Origin: JAAZPG01 sp012797375
GTDB lineage: Bacteria > Acidobacteriota > Aminicenantia > Aminicenantales > UBA4085
Reading direction: 5' to 3'
DNA: 35,394 bases
Assembly (NCBI GenBank): GCA_937868205.1
Contig: CALMMC010000043.1
Span: 1 to 35,394, forward strand
Shown: positions 23,843 to 32,842 of the stretch, piece by piece
How positions within the stretch are numbered: position 1 is the first letter of the stretch
How the letters are laid out: every line of letters begins with the position of its first letter
Translations under genes and position numbers: made by a program
Notes under the pieces: generated by a model
Told to the model about the DNA's origin: nothing
What the model saw: only the letters and a program-made list of their open reading frames with translations
The model's database searches: none

Positions 23843-24378
23843 AGCGCCCGGAGACCGGCCCAGGCGAAAAAGAACGAAATAACGGCCAAGGCCAGGGCGA
23901 TCGCGATATCGGCCGGCGGGCCGCCCCGGGCGATCCATTTCCCCGTCAGAACCGCGTGATACAGGCCCAGGGCCGAAAAGGCCGTGAACAGCAGGCCGAA
24001 CGCCGCCCGGAATCCCTTGAGGGCGAAAACCGCCAGGAGCGCGAACGCCGCCGGGATCAAGCTCCGGCCGATGATCCGCAACCGGATCGGGGCGTAGTCG
24101 AAAGGCGGGCGGGACACGGCGAAGAAAAAGAGCGGAATCCCCAGGAGGAGAAGTCCCGCCCCGATCCAGAACACCGGTTTTTTTCGCTTCAGGGCGGCGG
24201 CCAGGAGAAACGCCCCGGCGACGGCCGCGGCCGAGTAAATGAGATGGTAGCCGATTTCGTTTTTCGGCACATAGACGCCGGTCAGGGGCAGGATGCCCCG
24301 GGAATAGAAGACCACCGCGGCCAGCCCGGCCGCCGCCGCACCGATCGCCGACAAGCACACCGACGCGCGCTTCGTCAT
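23827..24378 (-). CDS. six-helix membrane protein of unknown function
   Basis: 183 residues with six hydrophobic segments (about 5-25, 43-64, 69-89, 101-122, 127-147, 156-176) and almost no soluble part. I recognise no family. Periodic FALLAVFALKGFRAAFGLLFTAF stretches are typical of small inner-membrane proteins. GAGGG precedes the ATG, and a strong promoter lies 31-60 bases upstream. Its 3' end meets the GH13 gene with 9 bases between stops. Confidence 0.75.
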   Translation of the reverse strand: MTKRASVCLSAIGAAAAGLAAVVFYSRGILPLTGVYVPKNEIGYHLIYSAAAVAGAFLLAAALKRKKPVFWIGAGLLLLGIPLFFFAVSRPPFDYAPIRLRIIGRSLIPAAFALLAVFALKGFRAAFGLLFTAFSALGLYHAVLTGKWIARGGPPADIAIALALAVISFFFAWAGLRALRRPS

Positions 24379-24408
24379 GGATTTCCCTCTCCCGGAAAAG
24401 ATGGGTTC

Positions 24409-24438
24409 ATTATTCGGTCAACGGCCCGGAAATGTCAA
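24409..24438 (-). promoter_or_regulatory. promoter of the six-helix membrane protein gene
   Basis: Minus strand: perfect TTGACA (24438-24433), 18-base spacer, AATAAT (24414-24409), five of six to the -10 consensus. Confidence 0.55.
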
Positions 24439-24471
24439 TCCGCCGTCGGCCGCCCGCGAGGAAATCGCGGC

Positions 24472-24501
24472 TTGACATCGGGGGGGAACATTGAATAAAA
24501 A
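24472..24501 (+). promoter_or_regulatory. promoter of the duplicated-domain secreted protein gene
   Basis: Perfect TTGACA (24472-24477), 18-base spacer with a G7 run, TAAAAA (24496-24501). It lies back to back with the minus-strand promoter 33 bases away. Confidence 0.45.
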
Positions 24502-24538
24502 TGGAAACAACGCAGGAAGCCGGAAGGAGGAAAAGATC

Positions 24539-25921
24539 ATGCCACGTCATCGCCGCGGACGGGTGTTTGCATTCTTGGGCGTTCTCGCCGTCTTGTTCTT
24601 CGCCGGAGGATCCCGGCCGGGGGCGGCCGCCCAGCTGCCCGAGCTGAAAACCTTGGAAGTCTTCAGCGACAACGACTGCCGGATCACCCTCGGAACGTTC
24701 ACCGTTCCCCCGAACCAGACGGGGTCGAGCTTCGTGTTCTCGTTCCAGACGCCCTGGCAGGCCTGCCAAGGCCCCGACCGCATGGATTGGATCACCTACG
24801 GCATCCGCGGAGCCGTCTCGGGAGAGCCGTTGTCTGAATGCACGGAATATTTCGACAAGCGGCCGGCCCTGGAAAACCCGGGGCCGCTCGATGGGATCAC
24901 CGCCGGTCCCGGAACCTATATCGTCTATTTATTGTCCGGACGGAATTCCTCCGTCCGGCTGGCCTACGCTCTCTCGGGAGAAACGCCTCCGGCCGCCGCC
25001 CCCGGCGAAGTCAAGCCGGTGACGGCCTACCGGGACAGCTCCTGCAATCTCTTTCCGGGCGGCTTTCAAGTCCCGCCGGGATGCACCGCTTCCGGTTTCC
25101 GATTCCGCTTGGATTCCCCCTGGATGCAGTGCTCCGGCCCCGACCGCGTGGACGAAATCACGTTCACGATCCGCGGCCCGGCCGGCGAGATCTACGCCTA
25201 CCGCGAATACTATGACCAGCGCCCGGCGGAGGAACGGCTCGGCTCTCTGTCCGGCCTGGTCTTGAATCCGGGCAACTACGTCGTCCTGCTCGGATCGGGG
25301 CGGGACACCTACCTGACCCTGAACTACGCCCTGAACCGTCCCCAGCCGCAGGCGGCCGCCGGCCCGGGCTACAAGACCGCGGTCCTTCTGGCTGAGATCG
25401 ACACCCGCTTCACCTCTTGGTACGTCAAGATCTGGGGAACCGGCAACGAATCTGTTTACCGCCGGGGCGCTGATTCCCAGGCTTCCCGGACATATTCCTG
25501 GACGGACATCTCCCCGGAGGTCATCTCGGACACCGACATCACCATCCTCGCCCCCGGCCGGATCTTCATCGATGCCGAGTTCCACATGGAGGACCGGCCC
25601 GAATACGACGCCGCGCGGGTTCTTTATTCGGTCGGATCGGTTTACCCCCAGGTTTGGAAGAACAATGCCTGGCAGACGCCGCCGGAGGTCTACCAGGCCA
25701 ACTGGCAGAATTACATCGGCTACACCGGAACCCGGCCGATCCGGCCGTCCAAGACGTTCGAATACACCGGGCAGATGGGGGGGCCGATCCAGATCCTCGG
25801 GACGGGGCTGCCCGTCCAGCCGGGGAAATTCCGGGTCTCCGTTCTTTCAGCGATCGCCGAGGACTGGAAGATCCACTACCCGTCGACGGGCAAGATCTAC
25901 GTTTATTTCATCCCGGATTGA
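24539..25921 (+). CDS. secreted protein with an internally duplicated cysteine-containing domain
   Basis: 460 residues from the ATG at 24539, eight bases after AAGGAGG. A signal peptide (about 1-32, LGVLAVLFFAGGSRPGAAA) is followed by two copies of a ~105-residue domain. Copy one is about 37-150 (DNDCRITLGTFTVPPNQTGS, CQGPDRMDWITYGIRG, GPGTYIVYLLSGRNS). Copy two is about 160-270 (DSSCNLFPGGFQVPPGCTAS, CSGPDRVDEITFTIRG, NPGNYVVLLGSGRDT). The conserved cysteines probably form a disulfide in each copy. A different ~170-residue C-terminal domain follows, rich in Trp and Tyr (SWYVKIWGTGNESVYRRG). No family is recognised; a surface or extracellular binding role is a guess. Confidence 0.82.
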   Translation: MPRHRRGRVFAFLGVLAVLFFAGGSRPGAAAQLPELKTLEVFSDNDCRITLGTFTVPPNQTGSSFVFSFQTPWQACQGPDRMDWITYGIRGAVSGEPLSECTEYFDKRPALENPGPLDGITAGPGTYIVYLLSGRNSSVRLAYALSGETPPAAAPGEVKPVTAYRDSSCNLFPGGFQVPPGCTASGFRFRLDSPWMQCSGPDRVDEITFTIRGPAGEIYAYREYYDQRPAEERLGSLSGLVLNPGNYVVLLGSGRDTYLTLNYALNRPQPQAAAGPGYKTAVLLAEIDTRFTSWYVKIWGTGNESVYRRGADSQASRTYSWTDISPEVISDTDITILAPGRIFIDAEFHMEDRPEYDAARVLYSVGSVYPQVWKNNAWQTPPEVYQANWQNYIGYTGTRPIRPSKTFEYTGQMGGPIQILGTGLPVQPGKFRVSVLSAIAEDWKIHYPSTGKIYVYFIPD

Positions 25922-25951
25922 CGTTCGGATCCAAGGACAACCGGCCGGCGA

Positions 25952-28894
25952 TCAGACCCGGTTGCAAAGGCCCTTGAAGTCGCAATAGAGACAGACGCGG
26001 TCGGCCTCGGCCGCCGGCTTGAAAGGGACGCCGGGGTCGACGATTTCAGCCAGCAACCGATCGATGATCGTCCCCATCGCCGCGATTCGTTCCGCCCGGA
26101 CGGACGGCTCGACCGGCCGGCGGCCGTCCGGGACGTCGAAGGGGGAGACTTCGATTCCGGGTCCGATCCGGCTTTTCCCGAGCATGACGAAACGGCCCTG
26201 GATGCGATCTTCCGCCCGTTCATAAAGGGCGGCGGACAGAACGGTGTAAAGGGGCATCTGAAGGCTGCCGACGGCTTTCGGCCATGTCGCCCGGTCGTCT
26301 GGATCGAGCGTCTTCCAGTTGATCCCGAATTTTTTCTCATCGGCGGACGTCTTGTAATCCAGGACATAGAGCTCCCCGCCGCGCGTCTCGACCCGGTCGA
26401 AGCGCCCGGACAGGGTGAACGCCCCGCGGCGGATCGTGCTCGCCTTGCGGATCCGGTTTTCCAGGTCCAGGATCACAATGTCCTTGTTTTCGGCCCGGCA
26501 GGCGAGGATGACCTCGACCTGGCACCGGTTGATGTAATCCACCAAGTGGCGCTTCGTTTGCAGCAGCATCAAGTACGCCCGGCCGCTGAGATTCGGGCCA
26601 AACGCCCGGCGGAAGAGTTCCTCCACCCGGCTGCTGAGCCGCCCGGCCGGGAAATCCTCCGGTCGAAGCGGCCGTCCCAGAAGCGGCGCGAACTCCTCCT
26701 CCAGGACGCGGTGGACCAGCAACCCGACATCCTTGGCCTCGATCTCCTCGTCGATCTCCTCCCGCTCCCTCAGGCCGAGGACGTAGCGGTAGTGGAACCG
26801 GAGAGGGCAGCGGAGATACGCGTCGAGCGAGGTGGCTGAATAAGACAGCTCCCGGAGCATCCGGACGGTTTCGTCTGTTTTCGGGATCTCGTCCGGCCGG
26901 TACGGGCCGAGGGCGGCCCGGTACCGGACGGTCCCGACGGGCGTTTCCGATTTTTTTCGGGGATCCCGCTTCCGCGACTCCCAAAGCAGCCTCTCGACAT
27001 AGCGGCTTCGCTCCCGGTCCCGGCCCTCGACGAAAAACAAGTGGACCCGGCGGGCTCCGCCGATCAGGACGTCGAGATAGTGCTCGATCTCCCGTTCCTT
27101 GTCGCGGGACGCGGGCAGGCCGAGCGCCCGGCGGACGCCGGGCGGAAGCAGGGAGTCGCCGCGCCGGGACGCCGGCAGGACGTCCTCGTTCACATCAAGC
27201 AGATAGACCTCCTCGAACGGGATCCCCCGCGTTTCCCAAAATCCAAGGACCTGAAGACCGCGAAGCGGCGTGCCGAAAAAGGGAACGGAGCCGGCCGCGG
27301 CCATCTTGCGGAACAGGTTGAAATATCCTTCCCGCTCCTCGAAGACCATGTCCCGAAGGAGGGAGCCGGCCAGCCTCTCCAGCCGGGCGCAAAACGCCTC
27401 GGCGTAAGGGTGGAAGAAATAATGGCGGCGGGCCGTGCCGTTCTCATACACGAAGTCGAGGACGCGGCTCAGCTTGCCGGCGAAATCGCCGACCGAGGCG
27501 ATGGTCCGCAGGGGCTCAAGCAGCGCCTCGTGAATGGTCCGCAGGTGGTCGAGAAAATCGGCCGGGACGGGGGCGCCTTCCACGCCCCGGGACAAGCGGG
27601 CCACGGCTTCGCGGACGGCCGGTTCGACAGCGATTTCCTCGAGCGCCCAGAAGGCCCGCCCTTTTTTTTCGGTCAGGGCCTCCTCGACGGCGTGAAAAAG
27701 GATCCGGGTCAAGTCGGACCGGCGGCCCGGCCCCGGGAATTGGATGTTTTTCGTATAAGGATGGAGGACGAAGCGCAGGTAATCCGGCGCATAGATCCGG
27801 CCCTCGGCGTCGGCCGACTGGATGACCTGGAGAAGCCGCTCAAAAAACGTGAAGACCGGCGTCCGGGTCAGGGGGTAGCCGAGGGAAATGTTATATTCCT
27901 CCGGGGCGAGGTCGTCCAGCGTTTGATGGGAGAGGGGGAACAGCGTCTCGGCCGCCGGCAGGACGACGACCTGGCGCTCGTTGAAGAGGGCCGGCTCGGC
28001 GAGCTTCGGGGCCAGGAGGGAATTGAGGGCGAACACTTGGCCGTGGGCATCGGGACACCGGGTGAACGTGATCTCCGGAAGGGAGCCGCCCGCCGGCCCT
28101 CCGCCGGCGGCCGCCGCCGGCTCTAGTCCGAGGCGCTCGAGAAGGCGTTCGACTCCGGCCGCTTGATGCGCGAGGAGGGTGAAATCCTCCCAGCCGAGCA
28201 TCCTCCGGATCAGCTTTTCCTCCGCCGCGTTCAGGGAAAAGAAACCGGCGAAGATGAACCGATCGGCGCCGGCGAACCGCCCGCGGTCGATCCCGTCGGC
28301 GGCCGCCCGGAGGCGCAGGGCCGGGGTGGAAAAGCCGGCGGCCTCGACCGCCGCGAGGAATTTTTCTAAAAAATACGAGAGGTCTTGGAGACGGTTGCGG
28401 GACCGATCGGTCAACAAGTCTTCCCCCGGGCCCGAGATCGCGTCCTGGACCGCCTGGTCGAGCCCTTTCTCCTTCAAGGAGGCGCCGGTGAAGCCGGCCG
28501 CGATCAGCTCCTCGAGGTCCCGAAAGAGCTTGACGCCGAGGGGGAAGAAATGATCGGCCGTGAGGAAACGCTCCCCGCCGAGACGGCCCGGGGCGCTCCG
28601 CTGAATGCCCAGGAGTATCGCGACCGCGTCGAGGACGTCGAGCGGCCGGTTCCGACGTCCGAGGCCCTCCCTGTAAACGAAATCGGTGAACGCGTCGACG
28701 GAGAAGATCCGCGGGGGGATGAATCCCGCTCCGATCCGGCCGGCCAGATGCTTGCGGAGGTAATACGCCGGCCGGCGTTCCGGGAAGACGATCCAGGACC
28801 GGGAAAGATCCCGGCCGCCGGAAGGCAGAAGGCCGGCCACGGCCTCGATCAGGCTCTCCCGCGGGGGCACCAGCCGAATCCGTCCGACGCTCAT
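25952..28894 (-). CDS. addB: AddB-like nuclease subunit of a recombination helicase-nuclease
   Basis: 980 residues. The front part (SWIVFPERRPAYYLRKHLA, IFSVDAFTDFV) matches the inactive helicase-like half of AddB/RexB proteins. The C-terminal part is a PD-(D/E)XK nuclease: YSATSLDAYLRCPLRFHYRYV, LLVHRVLEE, and LYVLDYKTS with the catalytic D-x-K. The cysteine in YLRC together with CLYCDFKGLC at the end reproduces the C...CxxCx5C iron-sulfur staple of AddB. The partner AddA processes double-strand breaks with it for homologous recombination. Its ATG overlaps the addA stop as ATGA, and GAGGAGGTGG serves as ribosome site. Confidence 0.9.
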   Translation of the reverse strand: MSVGRIRLVPPRESLIEAVAGLLPSGGRDLSRSWIVFPERRPAYYLRKHLAGRIGAGFIPPRIFSVDAFTDFVYREGLGRRNRPLDVLDAVAILLGIQRSAPGRLGGERFLTADHFFPLGVKLFRDLEELIAAGFTGASLKEKGLDQAVQDAISGPGEDLLTDRSRNRLQDLSYFLEKFLAAVEAAGFSTPALRLRAAADGIDRGRFAGADRFIFAGFFSLNAAEEKLIRRMLGWEDFTLLAHQAAGVERLLERLGLEPAAAAGGGPAGGSLPEITFTRCPDAHGQVFALNSLLAPKLAEPALFNERQVVVLPAAETLFPLSHQTLDDLAPEEYNISLGYPLTRTPVFTFFERLLQVIQSADAEGRIYAPDYLRFVLHPYTKNIQFPGPGRRSDLTRILFHAVEEALTEKKGRAFWALEEIAVEPAVREAVARLSRGVEGAPVPADFLDHLRTIHEALLEPLRTIASVGDFAGKLSRVLDFVYENGTARRHYFFHPYAEAFCARLERLAGSLLRDMVFEEREGYFNLFRKMAAAGSVPFFGTPLRGLQVLGFWETRGIPFEEVYLLDVNEDVLPASRRGDSLLPPGVRRALGLPASRDKEREIEHYLDVLIGGARRVHLFFVEGRDRERSRYVERLLWESRKRDPRKKSETPVGTVRYRAALGPYRPDEIPKTDETVRMLRELSYSATSLDAYLRCPLRFHYRYVLGLREREEIDEEIEAKDVGLLVHRVLEEEFAPLLGRPLRPEDFPAGRLSSRVEELFRRAFGPNLSGRAYLMLLQTKRHLVDYINRCQVEVILACRAENKDIVILDLENRIRKASTIRRGAFTLSGRFDRVETRGGELYVLDYKTSADEKKFGINWKTLDPDDRATWPKAVGSLQMPLYTVLSAALYERAEDRIQGRFVMLGKSRIGPGIEVSPFDVPDGRRPVEPSVRAERIAAMGTIIDRLLAEIVDPGVPFKPAAEADRVCLYCDFKGLCNRV

Positions 28895-31800
28895 TCCACC
28901 TCCTCGATCCGATCCCGGTCGACAAACGACAGGAAACCCCGGACGGGGCGGCCGGGATGGACATCCCTCAGCAGCCGGACATAGCGGCGGATCTGCTCCC
29001 GGTAGGCTTCCGCTTCCTCCGTCCGGCCGCCGGTTTTAAAGTCGATGACCAAGACCAAGCCGGGGTCGAGGACGACGCGGTCCATCCGGAAAACGTCGCC
29101 TTCCGGATCGCAGATGTCGGCCTCCCGAAGGATGAAGCGGTCCGGGCGGGGTTCAAACCAATCGGCGGCGATGGATTTCCCGAACGCCCGCCGCAGGACA
29201 TCCGCGGCTTCCCCGGCCGCCGTCCGCTCGGCCGGGGAGAGGCCCAGGCCTTCCAAGGCCGCGGCGACCTCCGCGTCCCATCCCGCCCGGTTGAGCTCGA
29301 CTCCGGCCAGGAGACGGTGGATCCATTCGCCGCGCCGGATGCCGGCGGACTTCAACGAGGTCCGCATGTTCACCGGCGGCTCGGTGAAACCGGCCCGGTG
29401 CGTGATTTCCCGAATGAGTCCGGATTCCCCGGCTTCCTCATCCCGTCCCTTGGCTCGAAGATAAGACTCGGGCCCGGCCGGTTCGCCTTCCCGGAAGCTC
29501 CGGTTCAAACGGGTTCCATCCGCGTGGACGACCGGCTCTTCCGTCGAGGAAGGAAACGCCCGTTCCAGGAGATCGAAAGGAAATTTTCCTTTTTTGCCCT
29601 TGACCCCGACGATGTACAACTCATATTGGGCCCGGGTCAGGGCGACATAAAGCGTGTTCAGCCGGTCCACCCACTCCCGGTCCCTGGCCTCCCCGTACGC
29701 GGCACTCAGCGACGCTTCGCTCTCGGCCAGCTTTTTATTGATTTTGAGGACATGAACGCCGTCCTCCTCGTCATGGAGATAGAATTCCTCGCCCCTGAAG
29801 GACTGACCGTAAAACAGGCAGATCACGACCGGGATGGTGGCCCCCTTGGCCTTATGGATGCTCATGATCTTGACCGCGTCCATTTCCCGGGGGACGTCGA
29901 TCGTCCAATTTTCGTCCGAATCCTCCTCGTCCGCGCTGAAGGCGAGGAATTCGCGAAGGTCGTTCCGTCCTTCGCCCTCGAAAGTCTTGATCGCCTCCAG
30001 GAGCTTGGACAGGGCGGCTTCCTCGCCGGGGAAGAGCCCGAACACGTCGAATTGCCGGTACATCCGTGTCACTAGGTCGTAAAGCGGCAGATAGCCGACG
30101 CTTTTGAAGAACGGCTCGAAATACTCCTCCCAAAGGCCCGGCCGGACCCGGCGGAGAGCGGCATAGCGCGGCCCGCCGTCGCCTCGGGCGCAGCTTTGGA
30201 GGAATTCGCGCCGGGCGGAAAGATCGAATTCCTTCCCCGCGACCTTCGTGAAGAGATCGCCGAGGAGAAACTCAGCGAAAGCCAGGTTATCGGGAGGAGA
30301 GTCGAGGAAGCGCAGAAAGGAGAGGATCTCGCCGATGATCTTCCGGCGGCGGATGTCGAGGCTGCTGTAGGAGACGAAGGGGATGTCGATCTCGTTGAGC
30401 CAGGAGGTGACGGCCGCGACTTCATTGTTGCGGCCGGCCAGGACGGCCAAGTCGGCCCGTCGCCAGCCGCGGCCCAAGAGCTCCTTGATCAGCGTCTGGA
30501 TCTCGCTCTTTTCGGGGGCTTCGGAATCGCCGCCTGGCTCCCCGGAGTTCTCCTCCTCCCCTTCCCCGGTTTCGGCGGCCGCCCCGCCTTTGTCGAACAG
30601 GATATAACGAACATATCCGCGCCCCTCGCGCTCCGGAAGAACGGACTGGGTGAAATGATCGAGCCCGGACAATCCGGCCAAGCGCCCGTAATCGACGCCG
30701 CTTTTTTCCCCTTCCCCGCCGGACCCGGAAGCCAAGCCGAGGAACACCTCTTTGACAAAATCCAGGATAAGGCCCTCGCTCCGGTAGTTCATCTCCAGAT
30801 CGTCCGGGGATACCGGGGCCGAGGCGAAGCCGTCCGCGCCCTCCTCCAGGTCCCGCATGATCCGGAAATCGGCGTCGCGGAAGCCGTAGATCGCCTGCTT
30901 GGCGTCGCCGACGATCAAGAGGCTTCCCCCCCGGCTCAGCGATTCCTCGATCAGCGGCTTGAGAATCCGCCATTGAATGGGCGACGTGTCCTGGAACTCA
31001 TCGATCAGGTAATGATAGATGCGGTCGCCCAGCCGGAAATAGACGTCCGGGACGATCCCCCGCTCGAGGTAATGGAGAAGCTCCCGGTTTACATCGTCGA
31101 GGAAGAGAAGGCCCCGGCCGAGCTTGGCCGCCTTCATTTCCGCTTGAACCGATTGATAAGCCCGCAGGTAGGGCAGAAAAAAATCGCGGGCGTGCAGGCG
31201 GGCGTATTCGCCGACAAGCCCCTCGAGGGCCTTCCATTCCTTCTCGATCCTCGCGAGGGCCTCGGCCGCGGCTCCCTTGGCCTTGCTCCCGCCCTTAACC
31301 GGGAGCGTGCCGAATGAGCAATCAAGGAGATCGGCGAACCGCCCGTCCTCGATCGCCGGCATGATCCGGCCGCGGTAGTGGCCGCGGGCGGAGAGATCCA
31401 GGCCCGACTCTTCCACGGCCCCCCGCAGCCGGCCGGCCGTCCCCCGGATCGTTTTCCCGAGCTTCGCTTTTTCCTCTTGGAAATCGTCGAGGACGAGCTC
31501 GCCGGGCCGGGCTGTCAGCTTTTTCTGAAACGCCTTCAGCCGTTCCAGGATCTTGGGGGCCGGGTCCCAAAGAAACCGCGCTTTTTCGCTTTCCTGGACA
31601 AGAAGATAATCAAGAATCCGGCGGAAGACCTCGCCCTCGGCGCTTTCCGGCCTGACCCGGCGGAGAAACCGGGCGAAGGCGTAGTCGACAAGCTCGCCGG
31701 GATCGAGGGAGATCTCGAAATCGGGGCCGTAGCCCAGGTCGACGGCCGAGGCCCGGAAAACCATGGCCGCGAAGCTGTCGATGGTGTCCACCTGGAAATC

Positions 31801-32154
31801 GGTGTATCCGGCCAAGATCCGCTCGACCGCCGCCTCCGAGCGCCGGCTCAGTTCGACGGGGCTGAAGAGACGTTCGTGAAACTCCTGGTGAAGCTTGACC
31901 CGGAGCGCTTCGGCTTTCTTTCCCTCGCCCCGATACCCTTCCTTGAGCCAGTCGAGGATCCGTTCCTTCATCTCCCGGGCGGCGTTCCGAGTGAAGGTGA
32001 TGGCCAGAATGTGAGGGAGGTCCCGGGGCACGCCGGGAGGACCGTCCGTCAGGAGAAACCGGGCAAACCTTAGGGACAGGGCATAGGTCTTTCCCGACCC
32101 GGCCGAAGCCCGCGTCAGTTTGAATTCGGATCCCATCTCCGGCCAACCTACCAT
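28891..32154 (-). CDS. addA: AddA-like UvrD-family helicase-nuclease
   Basis: 1087 residues. SF1 helicase motifs are Walker A ASAGSGKT (16-23), AITFTRNAAREMKERI (Ia), the Walker B segment YLIDEFQDTSPIQW, LLIVGDAKQAIYGFRDAD, MSIHKAKGATIPVV, and TLYVALTRAQYELYIVG. A C-terminal RecB-type nuclease is shown by VVLDPGLVLVIDFKTGG followed by YREQIRRYVRLL. This is the ATP-driven motor and one of two nucleases of an AddAB complex for end resection. The ATG at 32154 has only a weak site (GGGGAAG); ATG 32136 is an alternative. It is the first gene of the addA-addB pair. Confidence 0.93.
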   Translation of the reverse strand: MVGWPEMGSEFKLTRASAGSGKTYALSLRFARFLLTDGPPGVPRDLPHILAITFTRNAAREMKERILDWLKEGYRGEGKKAEALRVKLHQEFHERLFSPVELSRRSEAAVERILAGYTDFQVDTIDSFAAMVFRASAVDLGYGPDFEISLDPGELVDYAFARFLRRVRPESAEGEVFRRILDYLLVQESEKARFLWDPAPKILERLKAFQKKLTARPGELVLDDFQEEKAKLGKTIRGTAGRLRGAVEESGLDLSARGHYRGRIMPAIEDGRFADLLDCSFGTLPVKGGSKAKGAAAEALARIEKEWKALEGLVGEYARLHARDFFLPYLRAYQSVQAEMKAAKLGRGLLFLDDVNRELLHYLERGIVPDVYFRLGDRIYHYLIDEFQDTSPIQWRILKPLIEESLSRGGSLLIVGDAKQAIYGFRDADFRIMRDLEEGADGFASAPVSPDDLEMNYRSEGLILDFVKEVFLGLASGSGGEGEKSGVDYGRLAGLSGLDHFTQSVLPEREGRGYVRYILFDKGGAAAETGEGEEENSGEPGGDSEAPEKSEIQTLIKELLGRGWRRADLAVLAGRNNEVAAVTSWLNEIDIPFVSYSSLDIRRRKIIGEILSFLRFLDSPPDNLAFAEFLLGDLFTKVAGKEFDLSARREFLQSCARGDGGPRYAALRRVRPGLWEEYFEPFFKSVGYLPLYDLVTRMYRQFDVFGLFPGEEAALSKLLEAIKTFEGEGRNDLREFLAFSADEEDSDENWTIDVPREMDAVKIMSIHKAKGATIPVVICLFYGQSFRGEEFYLHDEEDGVHVLKINKKLAESEASLSAAYGEARDREWVDRLNTLYVALTRAQYELYIVGVKGKKGKFPFDLLERAFPSSTEEPVVHADGTRLNRSFREGEPAGPESYLRAKGRDEEAGESGLIREITHRAGFTEPPVNMRTSLKSAGIRRGEWIHRLLAGVELNRAGWDAEVAAALEGLGLSPAERTAAGEAADVLRRAFGKSIAADWFEPRPDRFILREADICDPEGDVFRMDRVVLDPGLVLVIDFKTGGRTEEAEAYREQIRRYVRLLRDVHPGRPVRGFLSFVDRDRIEEVE

Positions 32155-32343
32155 GCCGCCGCTTCCCCGTCAACGGCTCGATCCGGTCCCTATGATCGGC
32201 GAATCCGCTCCCCCTCTTGCCGGCGAGTTCCCCGAAGATTGAGCCGGGAGAGGAGCGGGGAAGATCAAGTTGAGCGCTTCGCCGATCCGCCGGGCCGGAA
32301 AGACCTTGACCCGCCTCCGGCGGCGCGGGGAAAAAAGCGTCCG
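32155..32343. other. intergenic region upstream of addA
   Basis: 189 bases between the addA start and the remnant gene. I see no gene and no clear promoter; composition is GC-rich throughout. Confidence 0.4.
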
Positions 32344-32717
32344 TTATTTATCGCCGCTTTCGATGACGGCTTGGTAGACCAGGGAGCGGAACTTGCCGTG
32401 GAGGTCGCTGCCGCTCGCCGGCAGAAGCTGGGTCATCAGGACGCAGACCATCTGCTCCCGGGGATCGACCCAATAGGTCGTGTGGTACGCGCCTCCCCAG
32501 CCGTACGACCCGATCGTCCCCGGCCGGCCGCTTTCTGTTCATCCACAACCGACTGCAGGTAAAGGGACAAGCGTTCCAGCCGCTCGGCCGAGAGGCCGGC
32601 TTCGGCCGGGGAAGCCGGGGGCAATTGGGCCAGGGCGGAGGTGAGGGAAAGGATCAGTCCGAGGAGAACCCCTTGGGCGGCCCGGCGGTTCAGCGAGGCG
32701 AGGCGGCAGGCGGACAT
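32344..32717 (-). pseudogene. class C beta-lactamase-like serine hydrolase, centre deleted
   Basis: The minus strand begins (ATG 32717, after AAGGAG) with a signal peptide LGLILSLTSALAQ and the family's usual N-terminus SPAEAGLSAERLERLSLYLQ, then VVDEQKAAG. At about 32518-32531 the frame shifts and the reading jumps to a typical C-terminal end: GTIGSYGWGGAYHTTYWVDP, then EQMVCVLMTQLLPASGSD, ending at TAA 32346-32344. Full members are about 400 residues; some 250-300 residues including the SxxK and YxN active-site motifs are missing. The junction is a short repeat, GGCCGGCC, as after a deletion between microhomologies. It could also be an assembly collapse. Confidence 0.75.
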
Positions 32718-32842
32718 GGCGGCGTCTCCTTCTTTTTTCCGGAAGCGATGCAATCCTCCGCCCACTATAAAAGCCCCCGCTCCGGCTGTCAACGGGCCGA
32801 GCCGCGCTTGGACGCGCCGGCGGCTTCGAGTAGAATAGGCGC

